A stretch of 64,000 bases of DNA. It comes from Aurifilum marmelostoma. Lineage: Eukaryota > Ascomycota > Sordariomycetes > Diaporthales > Cryphonectriaceae. Under the pieces are notes generated by a model that saw only the letters and a list, made by a program, of their open reading frames with translations, was not told the origin of the DNA and ran no database searches. This document shows positions 10,644 to 19,615 of this stretch, one piece after another; positions within the stretch are counted from its first letter, which is position 1; each line of letters begins with the position of its first letter. The stretch is taken from the NCBI GenBank assembly GCA_027559495.1, contig JAMXSV010000011.1, forward strand, positions 135,004 through 199,003. The letters run 5' to 3'. The position numbers and the translations under genes were made by a program.

Positions 10644-13227
10644 CCTTGAAGGCGTGTGATGGCGGCAAAAAGAAAGACAAGGCGTAAAACAATGCAGTAG
10701 CGACCAGAGAAAAAAGTCGACAATAATTAAAGGAAGAAAAGGGAGTCCAAAAGAGCCTGTTTTCTTTATAATATTTCTTATTTTATTTCAAGCCAAATAC
10801 CGCTAGTAGACAGCCTGTACTGGTGAAGGAGTAAGAAAGAAAGAAAGAAACAAAGACCCGAGGCCTGCTGGGGTTTGTCGTTTTGGATTGATCACTTTGA
10901 CCGGAAACACACTCGAAGCAGACAGAGATATACTCCTGACAATGAATTTTTGGGTCCCATGTCTATATAATTATCCGTCTGACTTCACTCATCTTTTTTC
11001 TAGGCTCTCTCTTTCTTAGCGATGGGCCAAGATATTCCTGAGAAAACCTGCAGCTGCCGTTGTGTCTTTTTGGGAATCCGACGTGTCGTATACTTCTCGC
11101 TAAACTATCACGTCCTTCGGACTTGCCTGTTGTCCTCTTCGACCCCGTCAGCGCACACGTTGCAGTTTTGAGAACGAACGGCTGATTTCTCGGCCAGAAA
11201 TCAATGAATCATGAGCAGCCAGCGTAGGATATGGCCTCCTCCGTTCACAGCTCAGAATGCTGCCCAAAGTAGACAAGTCGATATCATCGTAGAAGGCATC
11301 GATAGACGCGGCACAGCACCTGAGGTCAAACAGGCATACTTAGTTAACCCGCGTTGCTTCCCTCCTTTCTCGTATACCAAGTGGTATAGTAGGCCCTAGG
11401 CCATGACAGCAGAGGCTGTAACTAGCATTCACCGACCACGCTGTATGACCAATAGACCATGTACGTTTTCAATAGTAACAGTCGGCTTATCTGCAGCATG
11501 CTGTGTTGCCAATGAATCCTCTTCGACGTGCTGATCTCGGTATCGGCAAGCTCCCAGTCTAGAGAATATAGCAGAGACAAGAACGATTCGGTATACAGAC
11601 TACCATTGGCCTGTCTCCGTCTGGAGATAAGTGGAGATTCTTTGGCTTTTACGGCTTGCTGACCTCGCATGACATTGGATCTAGTTCGCTTCTGATAACA
11701 TCGATGTCCTCTTTGCCGCTGACCCTGTAAGCAACGGCCGAAGGATAGTCTGTGGGGACGAGGGGCCTGCGCTGGAGTGCTAAATGCCAGCTTGGCAATT
11801 ACTAAGCTCATGACAAAGATCATTACAAAAGAGCAGGAGTAGATCTAACCTTTTCACAGTTATTCTACTGAATATCGAAGCTGGGCTCGCCTGGAGCGTA
11901 GGAAAGCAACAAGGAGAGCTAGATAAAAATAAACGATGTCATCAACGCAAGGGCTGCTGAAAATTAAGGGTCTAAAGTTTAAACCAGCTGATCACCAGGG
12001 ACCTACAGTACCTGCTACTTACAGCTCCCTTGGTTTCCGGGGTTTCGCGGGAAGGGCGGGTTGGCGGGTCTCAGCCTAAATTCCACCCAGCTGCCCTGTT
12101 CTCTCTGCCCACGATTCGGGATACTGGGCACTGCAAGTCTTCGGAAATACCCCTCTCCTCTCTCTCCTCGAGTGCTACAATGCTGTACTTTTCAGATTGG
12201 CGATCAGCCTAGTATCTGTCGTCCCACGCGCCACCTTTGAAGCCTTGCTTCCCATGTTTTCCTACGCTTCAGTCCTCCTCCTTTGGGTCACACATGGCGG
12301 GGGCAGTTCTGGACTGGCCGAAACCCTGCTTTTTTTTGGATGAGAGTCTGGTCAGAGTTGGATCGGAGATGGAAGCACGAGCTGGCTTAGTCCCTCACAC
12401 TTAGAACACACGGCATATACGCGCATCAGATTCTTAACAAGAAGCCACTTGAGACGCCACTCGCCACTTTTCGGATACCAACTGTCCGAGAAATACTAGG
12501 CAGGCCCCTGGAGAATATTCGTCTTGCATGACGCCCATTGAAACCCATCTACACCGTACGTAATAATTAATATGTAGTTTTCTAGCAAAGGAGGCCGGAA
12601 TTGGGGCGGCCTGAGCACCAGCCACTACAACGTGCAAGGGTTGATCTCTCATCCTTTGTCAACCAAAGTAGCACTGCCCTTGAGAGTGCCAAGCGGGCGG
12701 TAACGATATCGGACCGTGGCGGCGAGGATTACGGCGGGTTGAGGAGTGTGAGGTTGCTTTTGGCGTTTAAGCTTCTTGGAGCTGATACGTTACGCGTGGG
12801 GGGCCTGCAGCTTCTCAGAAAGGCCTGGTCCGGCGCGAGAGGCTTGGGCTAAAGCTCACCTGGCTGGCACACCGTGAAACGGCTGGCTGAGAAGCAACTG
12901 CAAGTGGATTTCTGTGATATCCTCACGTGGGAATTTGGAATGCAATAGGCCAGCGATCTGCATGCGGTGGAGTCTGCGTCCCTCCAGCGCAGGCTCGAAG
13001 TACTCGTTCTTTGCCTTGCTTGCCGCATGAGCACGTCTTCTGAGGGGAGAGTGTTGTGTGCTCTCAGCTTTAGCTTCCAAGTTAATTACTCGACATAAAG
13101 ACGCACCAAGTCTTATGGAACCTAAGAAACAGAATTAATACTCGTTCCTGCTGCGGTGCAAGCGTTATCTTTGTCTCGCAAGTCATCGCTGTTGTTACCT
13201 CTGATCCGTTCCAGATCCAGTCATGCC
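10644..13227. other. Long regulator-pair intergenic region
   Basis: A 2.6-kb spacer between the two divergent regulatory genes. It holds GAAA repeats at about 10835-10851, a homopurine stretch around 10728-10742 and TATA-like sequence near 10968. I scanned for TCG-N5-CGA AflR sites on both strands by eye and found none, so autoregulation through canonical sites is not supported. One weak open frame (complement of 11422-11823) is listed separately. Confidence 0.5.
11422..11823 (-). CDS. Small hypothetical ORF, weak
   Basis: A 133-codon frame starts with ATG at 11823. Its first ~20 residues (MIFVMSLVIAKLAFSTPAQA) look like a signal peptide; the rest is basic and polar with no family motif. It lies between the divergent regulators, oriented like the AflJ-like gene. 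At this length in moderate-GC intergenic DNA a chance frame is quite possible, and I see no intron or codon bias supporting it. Confidence 0.18.
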   Translation of the reverse strand: MIFVMSLVIAKLAFSTPAQAPRPHRLSFGRCLQGQRQRGHRCYQKRTRSNVMRGQQAVKAKESPLISRRRQANGSLYTESFLSLLYSLDWELADTEISTSKRIHWQHSMLQISRLLLLKTYMVYWSYSVVGEC

Positions 13228-14850
13228 ATGCTAGGCTTTTACGACACGCAACCTGGCCGATCGCCGTGTACGCAAGAACATCATCAGACGATGACACGCA
13301 GCAACCTGAGTAGCACAAGCTCGAAGCTGCGAAACAGCTGTCACTCGTGCGCTGTTTCGAAAGTCAAGTGCCCCAAGGAGAAGCCAACATGTTCCAAATG
13401 CGAGAGTCGTGGCATCAACTGTCAATACTTCCTCGCAAGACGTCCCGGTCGCCGAGTCGACAGCACCAAGAGCCGTTGCATAACCACCACCACCAGGGGC
13501 AGCAACAGCAGCAACAACGGTGGCAGCAGCGGTAATGATAATATTGTGGATTCGGCTTTCATTAATGCCAGAGATACTACGGCCTCAGAATTCTCTGCCA
13601 ACTTCAACACAATCGTGGTTGAGCAGCAGCAGTCTCCCTCTCTGGGTTGCTTCCTGCCAGACACCACGACGACGCCTCCAGACAGTTTCTCCCGACGAGC
13701 CAGCTACTTTGGATCTCCACTGAGCCTAGACATGCCACCGTCTCCTGGAGCAGGGGACAATGTGTTCATCAACGGGTCATCCGATGTCTTCTCCATGCTG
13801 GAGGATCCTGGAATGATGTCTAGTCTCACGGACTTCGGGCCCAAAGTTCCTTGTATGGACTCAGCCATAGACTCAGCCATGCCAGTCCTTGACTACCCCT
13901 TCGATATGCCAGTCCTGGACACGACCGGAAGTATGATGCAGCCCCACAACAATGATATCGGATCCCTACTCATACCCGCCGAGATCATCAACTCTGAACT
14001 CGTCCCGTCGGAAACATCGTCGTCTGTTGATCTACTAAGCCCGTCCTCGGGCGCATCATCTCTTGCCTCGCGAGTTACGGCACTGTCTACCAAACATTCC
14101 ACTGCGGCACACGACAACAATAACAACAACAGGCACTGTGGCTGCCTCACCGAGGCGTTGGAACTATTGAACTCACTATCCTCGGCCAGGCCCTCATCCC
14201 CGATTGCGACAAACTACACCACCCTTTCTTCGTCAGACGCGAGTCTTGCCTCCGTCCAGGCCGTGTTGAATGAGAACAAAAACACCGTCAGAACCGTTAG
14301 CAATAGGTTAGCATGTACTTCATGTGCTGGCGATAGCTCTTTGCTCACCATTCTCTTCATGATCGTACTCAATATCCTGGAACGGTATGCCTCCGCCGCG
14401 CGGATGCAATCTCCGTTGGGAGTAGGATTGGCAACTGAAGGCAATACGAAGAAGAAGACGAGCATCCTGGCCGGCAGGACAAGCCTCAGCAACAAAGACC
14501 ACAGAAAGAAACTTGCCGATGTCAGTCGAGAGTCTTCTGATGATAAGACGCGAGGTAGATCAGCTGCTCAGCTGGTGCTCAGCGAACTTCACCGTGTACA
14601 GAGGCTGCTAAATCAGCTGTCGACGAGGCTCAGAAGCCCAGCGGGACGGGGAGAAGTGGACAGTGAGCTCGACCTGTGGTCTGCGCCGCAGCAGGCCATG
14701 GCTAGTAGTATGAATGGTGCGAAGACAACGGGGGCGACGGCCGCCGCCGCAGCATTTTCACCTGACACATTGGTTCAGATGGAGAGGGACGTGCGCAAAA
14801 GTCTGACTTTGCTTTCCTCTGGAATTATTGACGATCTTCAGCGGGGCTAG
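13228..14850 (+). CDS. AflR-like Zn2Cys6 pathway activator
   Basis: Intronless frame. The first in-frame ATG at 13228 gives 540 aa; ATG 13291, with A at -3, gives 519 aa and brings the zinc cluster as close to the N terminus as in AflR. The cluster is C-x2-C-x6-C-x6-C-x2-C-x6-C, with the arm KLRNSCHSC before it and CQYFLARRPGR after it, matching AflR/MdpE closely. Ser/Asn-rich linkers follow. The C-terminal AflR domain is recognisable in CGCLTEALELLNSL, a hydrophobic NILERYASAAR stretch and the terminal RDVRKSLTLLSSGIIDDL. AflR-type proteins bind TCG-N5-CGA as dimers and switch on their own cluster. Its partner would be the AflJ-like protein encoded divergently upstream. Confidence 0.9.
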   Translation: MLGFYDTQPGRSPCTQEHHQTMTRSNLSSTSSKLRNSCHSCAVSKVKCPKEKPTCSKCESRGINCQYFLARRPGRRVDSTKSRCITTTTRGSNSSNNGGSSGNDNIVDSAFINARDTTASEFSANFNTIVVEQQQSPSLGCFLPDTTTTPPDSFSRRASYFGSPLSLDMPPSPGAGDNVFINGSSDVFSMLEDPGMMSSLTDFGPKVPCMDSAIDSAMPVLDYPFDMPVLDTTGSMMQPHNNDIGSLLIPAEIINSELVPSETSSSVDLLSPSSGASSLASRVTALSTKHSTAAHDNNNNNRHCGCLTEALELLNSLSSARPSSPIATNYTTLSSSDASLASVQAVLNENKNTVRTVSNRLACTSCAGDSSLLTILFMIVLNILERYASAARMQSPLGVGLATEGNTKKKTSILAGRTSLSNKDHRKKLADVSRESSDDKTRGRSAAQLVLSELHRVQRLLNQLSTRLRSPAGRGEVDSELDLWSAPQQAMASSMNGAKTTGATAAAAAFSPDTLVQMERDVRKSLTLLSSGIIDDLQRG

Positions 14851-15056
14851 ATGGCGGCATCCTATGATGAAGCTCCCCGAGAATGATCCATCTACTTCAA
14901 ATGAAAGAAAGTTTCCAGAGGCCGTTCTTTTATTGTGTCTTTCTTTCTCTCATCTGACATCGACCACTAGAACTTGAAGCTCCATTTAACGTCTTCAGGG
15001 CGCCGAAGATATCGTGTCAAGATTGAGGATGCTATTTAGAACCAAGTAATTATCTA

Positions 15057-15671
15057 TCAACAGTCCTTGAAGCCATCAACTTCCCCGCCGTCCCTGACGA
15101 ATTCCTCGACCCACCCAATCGTCATCCTGTCTCTAAGATCAGCTCTTGAATTCCCAAAGATGTTCCCAATCAGCTTTACCTGTCACTTACATGCTTCTCT
15201 TGGTGTCAGCGAAATTCTCATGATCACCAACCAGATGTTCCTTGTACCAGAGATCCTGCTTCATCGCCTTATAGTCCTCAATGCTTTTGAAGACAACCTG
15301 GCTGAAGCAGTCAAAGTCTGCAACATTGGTCATTTGTGGGTCGAATAGCTGAGACATCAAAGCACGAGCACCGCTCTGGTTGTGAATCTATTGGGGTGCC
15401 GTTACAGGTTAGCCACGCAAGCTAGGAGATGATAAACGGCAGAAGCCCCGTCAGAGCAATGCGCCTGAGAATCTGACCGCCTTACCTGAGTCCATCTCTT
15501 GATGCCGTACTTGACCATTAGGCCTTTGGTCATAGGTGCGGAGACATTGACCATGTGGTTCCGGTAATCCTCTTCGCTCATGCCTGGCTTACGATAACCG
15601 CAGATTGTGAGGCATAGATACTTGTTGTTGGGCGAACCCTTGAGCTCTGGTATCTCTGGCTCAGCTGTCAT
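15057..15671 (-). CDS. EthD-domain atrochrysone carboxylate decarboxylase
   Basis: Three exons, 15671-15486, 15387-15191 and 15126-15057, give 150 aa, the normal length for this family. Landmarks are LCLTICGYRKPGMSEEDYRN (residues ~19-38), VSAPMTKGLMVKYGIKRWTQ, then DFDCFSQVVFKSIEDY and a WYKEHLVGDHENFADT segment. These match the EthD-like enzymes next to atrochrysone PKSs (TpcK, AgnL1, GedI), which remove the carboxyl group of atrochrysone carboxylic acid on the way to emodin anthrone. It shares a 370-bp divergent promoter with the anthrone oxygenase, which fits consecutive steps. The last exon is only 70 nt. Confidence 0.88.
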
Positions 15672-15829
15672 GATGATGGTCACTATGATCTTGAACAAGA
15701 AAGAATCCCGAAAGGCTGAATCTCAAAACGAATAGCGGTGAGTCTTAAGAAATTGAAAATCTTAAGGGAGACCTGATGGCAAATACTACTTAACGCATCC
15801 CGTTGCCTGATGAATACCCGATTCAGCTT

Positions 15830-15837
15830 TCGCCCGA
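15830..15837 (+). promoter_or_regulatory. TCGCCCGA element, copy 1
   Basis: An octamer of inverted TCG/CGA half-sites spaced by two bases, in the divergent promoter of the decarboxylase and the anthrone oxygenase. An identical copy lies 71 bp downstream. A related TCGTCCGA is at 6096-6103 in the P450/MFS promoter. AflR half-sites have the same TCG/CGA sequence but a five-base gap, so regulation through these is only a guess. Confidence 0.22.
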
Positions 15838-15900
15838 GATTTGTTCCCCAAGACACGCGTCAGAAACAGCATAAAGACAGCCAGCGCCTGCCGGTCTTAT

Positions 15901-15908
15901 TCGCCCGA
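15901..15908 (+). promoter_or_regulatory. TCGCCCGA element, copy 2
   Basis: Second identical copy of the octamer at 15830-15837, same orientation, 134 bp upstream of the anthrone oxygenase start codon. The pair is the only local repetition I noticed in this promoter. Confidence 0.22.
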
Positions 15909-16041
15909 AAAGCACGCCGAACAAGAGAACTATAATTTCTTTTAAGCTTCTGTTCCTCGGGGCTTGCGACTTGACTCACCATCTCTCTCTTCTCTTCCTT
16001 CTTCTAGGTTGCAAGCCAAGTCTGTTAGACCAGCATACACT

Positions 16042-16645
16042 ATGGGGACCAAGCCCAATCTCAGTCGCTCTGTGGAGCCAGACCGCAGGATCGGTGTGCC
16101 AGCTGCAGCTGTGGTCTCAGGATCATTTCTCTCGGGTAGGTCCAAGCGAAGTCTCTCTAAGCGCTTCCTTTTGCTCACAAGCACACACTAACCTTTCTCC
16201 ATAAGGCGCAATGATGGCCCTATCAGCTTTCGCCATCCCGGTCTTTCTCGAGACAAACGATGATCCTCAGCATCTGCTCGAGCAGTGGGCCCGCCTCTAC
16301 CACTACGGTCATATCTACATGCCAGCCATCTGTGTTGCCACGTGCGGTCTGTATGGCTACGCCGCAGCGAGGAAGAGGGCGATGAAGAACAACCCCCATT
16401 GGCATCGTTACGCGCAGGCGGCCCTGGTCACCATCTCCATGGTCCCCTTTACCTGGTTGGTCATCTCACCCACCAATGACACTCTATTCGGGCTGCGGGC
16501 CAAAGGCGTGACTGCGGAGGAAGGATCCGTAGTGGTCCGGGCGCTGATTCTCAAGTGGGCATGGTTGCATATTACCCGATCTTTCTCTCCTCTTTTCGGA
16601 GCTGTACTGGGTTTCACGACGCTCCTGCAGGAGATTCGCGTGTAA
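16042..16645 (+). CDS. DUF1772 anthrone oxygenase (HypC/GedH-like)
   Basis: Two exons, 16042-16135 and 16206-16645, give 177 aa; the 70-bp intron has donor GTAGGT and acceptor AAG. Four hydrophobic segments are spaced as in DUF1772 proteins: around AAVVSGSFLSG...MMALSAFAIPVF, HIYMPAICVATCGLYGY, AALVTISMVPFTWLVI and a C-terminal helix ahead of LLQEIRV. Conserved polar landmarks are QWARLYHYGH, the PTNDTLF turn and LKWAWLHITRSF. HypC and GedH-type proteins catalyse oxygen insertion at the central carbon of anthrones, making the anthraquinone, without a classical cofactor motif. Position beside the decarboxylase supports conversion of emodin anthrone to emodin. Confidence 0.88.
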
Positions 16646-17366
16646 AGCAATGGCCTCGGGCTGGTGGAGGTGTCTTGGACCCGGGGTTCATTGTTTCGGT
16701 GCAATTGGGGGCTGGAGATAAGGGACGGCGTGTGGTATGCGCTTGTCTCTGTCCCATTTTGATGAAAGTGTCTCATATCTCCCGAGCATGTCTCAGGGAA
16801 ACCATGACGTGAGGACGCGGTATATTGAGCGAATATCACGGTACAAGGAAGAGATATACTCTTGGCATCTAGGGCTGCAATAGTTACATGCAGAGCAGTC
16901 GTAGTCGGTGAAGGCGATGTTATGATGCTCTAGGTTACATAGTAATCAACGGTTCTTTTCCCTGGTTAGAAAACACCCGACATAGCCTATCTTGCCCAAT
17001 ATGCCGAGCCCAGGTGTGTCTTGGGTTCCATCGTCAGCCGAGTTTCCCGCTGTCGGCAGCATAATCATTGTCCCGTGGATATTCACATACATCCGCTTAA
17101 CACGGCAATGATAGTAGTTTCATGATGTCTCATCCACGACGCTAGAAATTGCATAGAAATCTCGTAATTTGCTTTTCTCGTGAAAGAGAGAGAGATAAAT
17201 AGACTTCCGTGAAATTGGTCTGGAGGAATTTGCAACCAATGTGTTGCACATCAGCGACAAGAGGCGCGAAACAGTGAAAAATTAATGAAAAATACAGCAG
17301 CAGCAGTAGCAGCAGCAAAGTCTCCCCCACAGCACATCAACATCCAATGACTTTGTCACTAGAGAC
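16646..17366. other. Convergent intergenic with CAG tract
   Basis: A 3'-3' spacer between the anthrone oxygenase and the thioesterase. It contains an imperfect CAG repeat at about 17295-17317 and a GAGAGA stretch near 17185. No supported gene. Confidence 0.5.
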
Positions 17367-18403
17367 TCAACAGATGGAGAACCATTTCTTGAACCCGTCC
17401 CGCAGTTGGAAACCAACCATCCCATCCTCAGCTAGCTTCCGTAGAACCTCGTCGATGAATGGCTCCAAGGCCATCTTCCTCACGTCCTCCGTAATCTGAG
17501 AACCGTAAACAGCGGTAACGATCTCCTTGGTCGTGAGCTTTCTGATGCCGCTGCCGGTCCGCACGCCGCTCTCCTCATTGGCCTGCTGTTTCTGCAGCGC
17601 CTGCAAGACCTGCCGCTCTCGACGCAGCTTTCCCGCCAGCTCACCGTTGATTTTGGCGGTGAGGTCTGAGATCACCGCCCCGTGGGCCGGGTAACCTTGT
17701 CTGCAGCCGTGGGTCTGCATCTGGCGGAGGGTCGCCATCCAGATGCTGAGGTGCTCCACGGCTGCCGTGCCGTGGCCCAAGACATTGTCGCCCGTGAACA
17801 TGGCCTGGTCCTCGTCCAGGATGAAGCACATGTGGTCGTGCGAGTGGCCTGGGGCGTGCACTGCCCGCACGGTAGCCCCTTCCACAGTAAAGACTTGGCC
17901 GTTCACAATCGGTTTCTGGACTTTGCTCGGCGTGTGCTTGTAGATAGATCCTGCGAGGTGCGGGTACATGCGGATCAGATCGGGGACTCCGCCTGTGTGG
18001 TCGCCATGCCAGTGTGTGAGGAGAACCGCCGAAATTGTGAAATTGCCTTTGGAAACCGCTGCTGCGACCAAGTCTGCCCAGTCTGGAATTCCTTGACCTG
18101 TGTCCAAGATAAGTCGTTCGGTGCCTGTGCCAATGATGTATGTATTGGTTCCTTGGAGAGTAAACTGCACATGGTAAGACTACAAATTAGCATATTAATA
18201 TCATCAACAGCGGTGTCTCTGACCTCTTGCACGGCACTTGCCTTTCCGGGATTCTGTCCGAGAAGTCGGATGACGCGCGGACTGATGTGCTCTACATCTT
18301 CGAGCGGGGGAAGAAGAGTTGTCTGGCTCTCGAGGTAGTCTTCGAAAGCACAAATGTTCAAAGCCTTGTTGATCTGGCGATATCCACCTTTGCCGGGAGC
18401 CAT
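17367..18403 (-). CDS. Metallo-beta-lactamase-type thioesterase (ACTE-like)
   Basis: Two exons, 18403-18224 and 18164-17367, give 325 aa, the usual length of atrochrysone carboxyl ACP thioesterases. The zinc motif HxHxDH is His111/His113/Asp115/His116 in THWHGDHTGG. FTLQGTNTYIIGTG at the exon junction and HAPGHSHDHMCF are family landmarks, with a later metal-ligand Asp in MFTGDNVLGHG. In the geodin, monodictyphenone and cladofulvin pathways this protein hydrolyses the octaketide from the ACP of a PKS that has no thioesterase. It is divergent from the PKS across 1.2 kb, and that PKS does end at its ACP, so the pair is complete. Confidence 0.92.
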
Positions 18404-19615
18404 TTTTGCATGTTTATGCTGGGAATTCTCAAGAAACGAAGGGTGATGGAGTTCTTTGACGAGAAATGAGGCCCACACAGCCCGTATCGATGATGTCTAG
18501 AGGGACAAATTCCTCAGACCTAAGGTCCTCGGGATAAAATTGTCTAGATCTTGCCTAGATTTCCAGACTTGGTCATCGCTTCGAGTTACCCCCGCTGGAT
18601 AACGGCGTGTGTGTATGATATGACGAGTACAGACATCTGGTCCTTTGTACACACACTTGATATGCAAGGCCTAAGTCTTAGACAGTCAAGGTCCAGGTGT
18701 ATCTCCCAACTTTTTACTCCATTGTAATCCAAGCTGAGCAGACTATGCCTTGGCCCCGAATCCATCTCCCGCCCACGGGATAATGTCACGTTATGGCTGA
18801 CACTGTGTGTACTGAAGACCCGTATTATCGATTCTCTCGCCCCAGCCCGATTGAGATGATGATGGGATTATGCCAACAGTATCCCGACCGCCCGGCCTAG
18901 ACCGACATTTGATAGAAAACCCACCCGTGTGTCCAGAGACACTAACCCAGTCCAGCAATTTCTTCTCTCCATGATTCATCCGAATTCTACATGGAGGCAA
19001 CGCCGTGATACAGCACGGAAGATAGCTTATCTTGTCTTGTCGGGCTAACAGCTGAGCTTCGGGGCTGACGCCGACGCGCTCCGAGATGGAATACGCCCCT
19101 TGGTTGTTATGTAACTCTCATGGAGAGGAAGAAGGAGAAGGGTTGAAACCAGATAATACAGCCTCGGGGTAATGGGAAACCTCCAGAGCAGATTATTGAT
19201 GCAACGTGATCCTTACAGAATAAACAATATCCGATTCTCAGCCCTCGGAGCAAGTCCCAGGTTGTAAGAGGCAGCCAATCTTCCGGAAGGTTGTGTAAGA
19301 GTAGTTGATTGTGCGTCTGAATAAGCTTCAGGAGGCGGCGGAGGATAAACTTGATAGCAGTCGGGGGCAGGTTTCGGGCTCTGGCGCAATTTGTTTTTTT
19401 GTTGAGATGCAGGTATCGTCTAACTCACATGGTCGTCCATATCAACAAGGTTTCATTGAAAGTCTCAGTGATTTCCGTGTTCATGCAGTAGTCGTTCACC
19501 TCCTAATACTTGTCACCGTCTGTTCGTTCGTCCGCGTGCCCCATAATCCATTCTTCTTCCCTTCCGCCTCTTGTCCCATCTTGACCGTTCGCTCTACTCT
19601 TATCTCACCTCGAAT
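18404..19615. promoter_or_regulatory. Divergent promoter region, thioesterase/PKS
   Basis: This 1.2-kb segment must hold the control sequences of both genes needed for polyketide assembly and release. I saw no TCG-N5-CGA site in it by eye. A TCGCTTCGA (inverted TCG/CGA with three-base gap) lies near 18575. No supported ORF. Confidence 0.45.
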
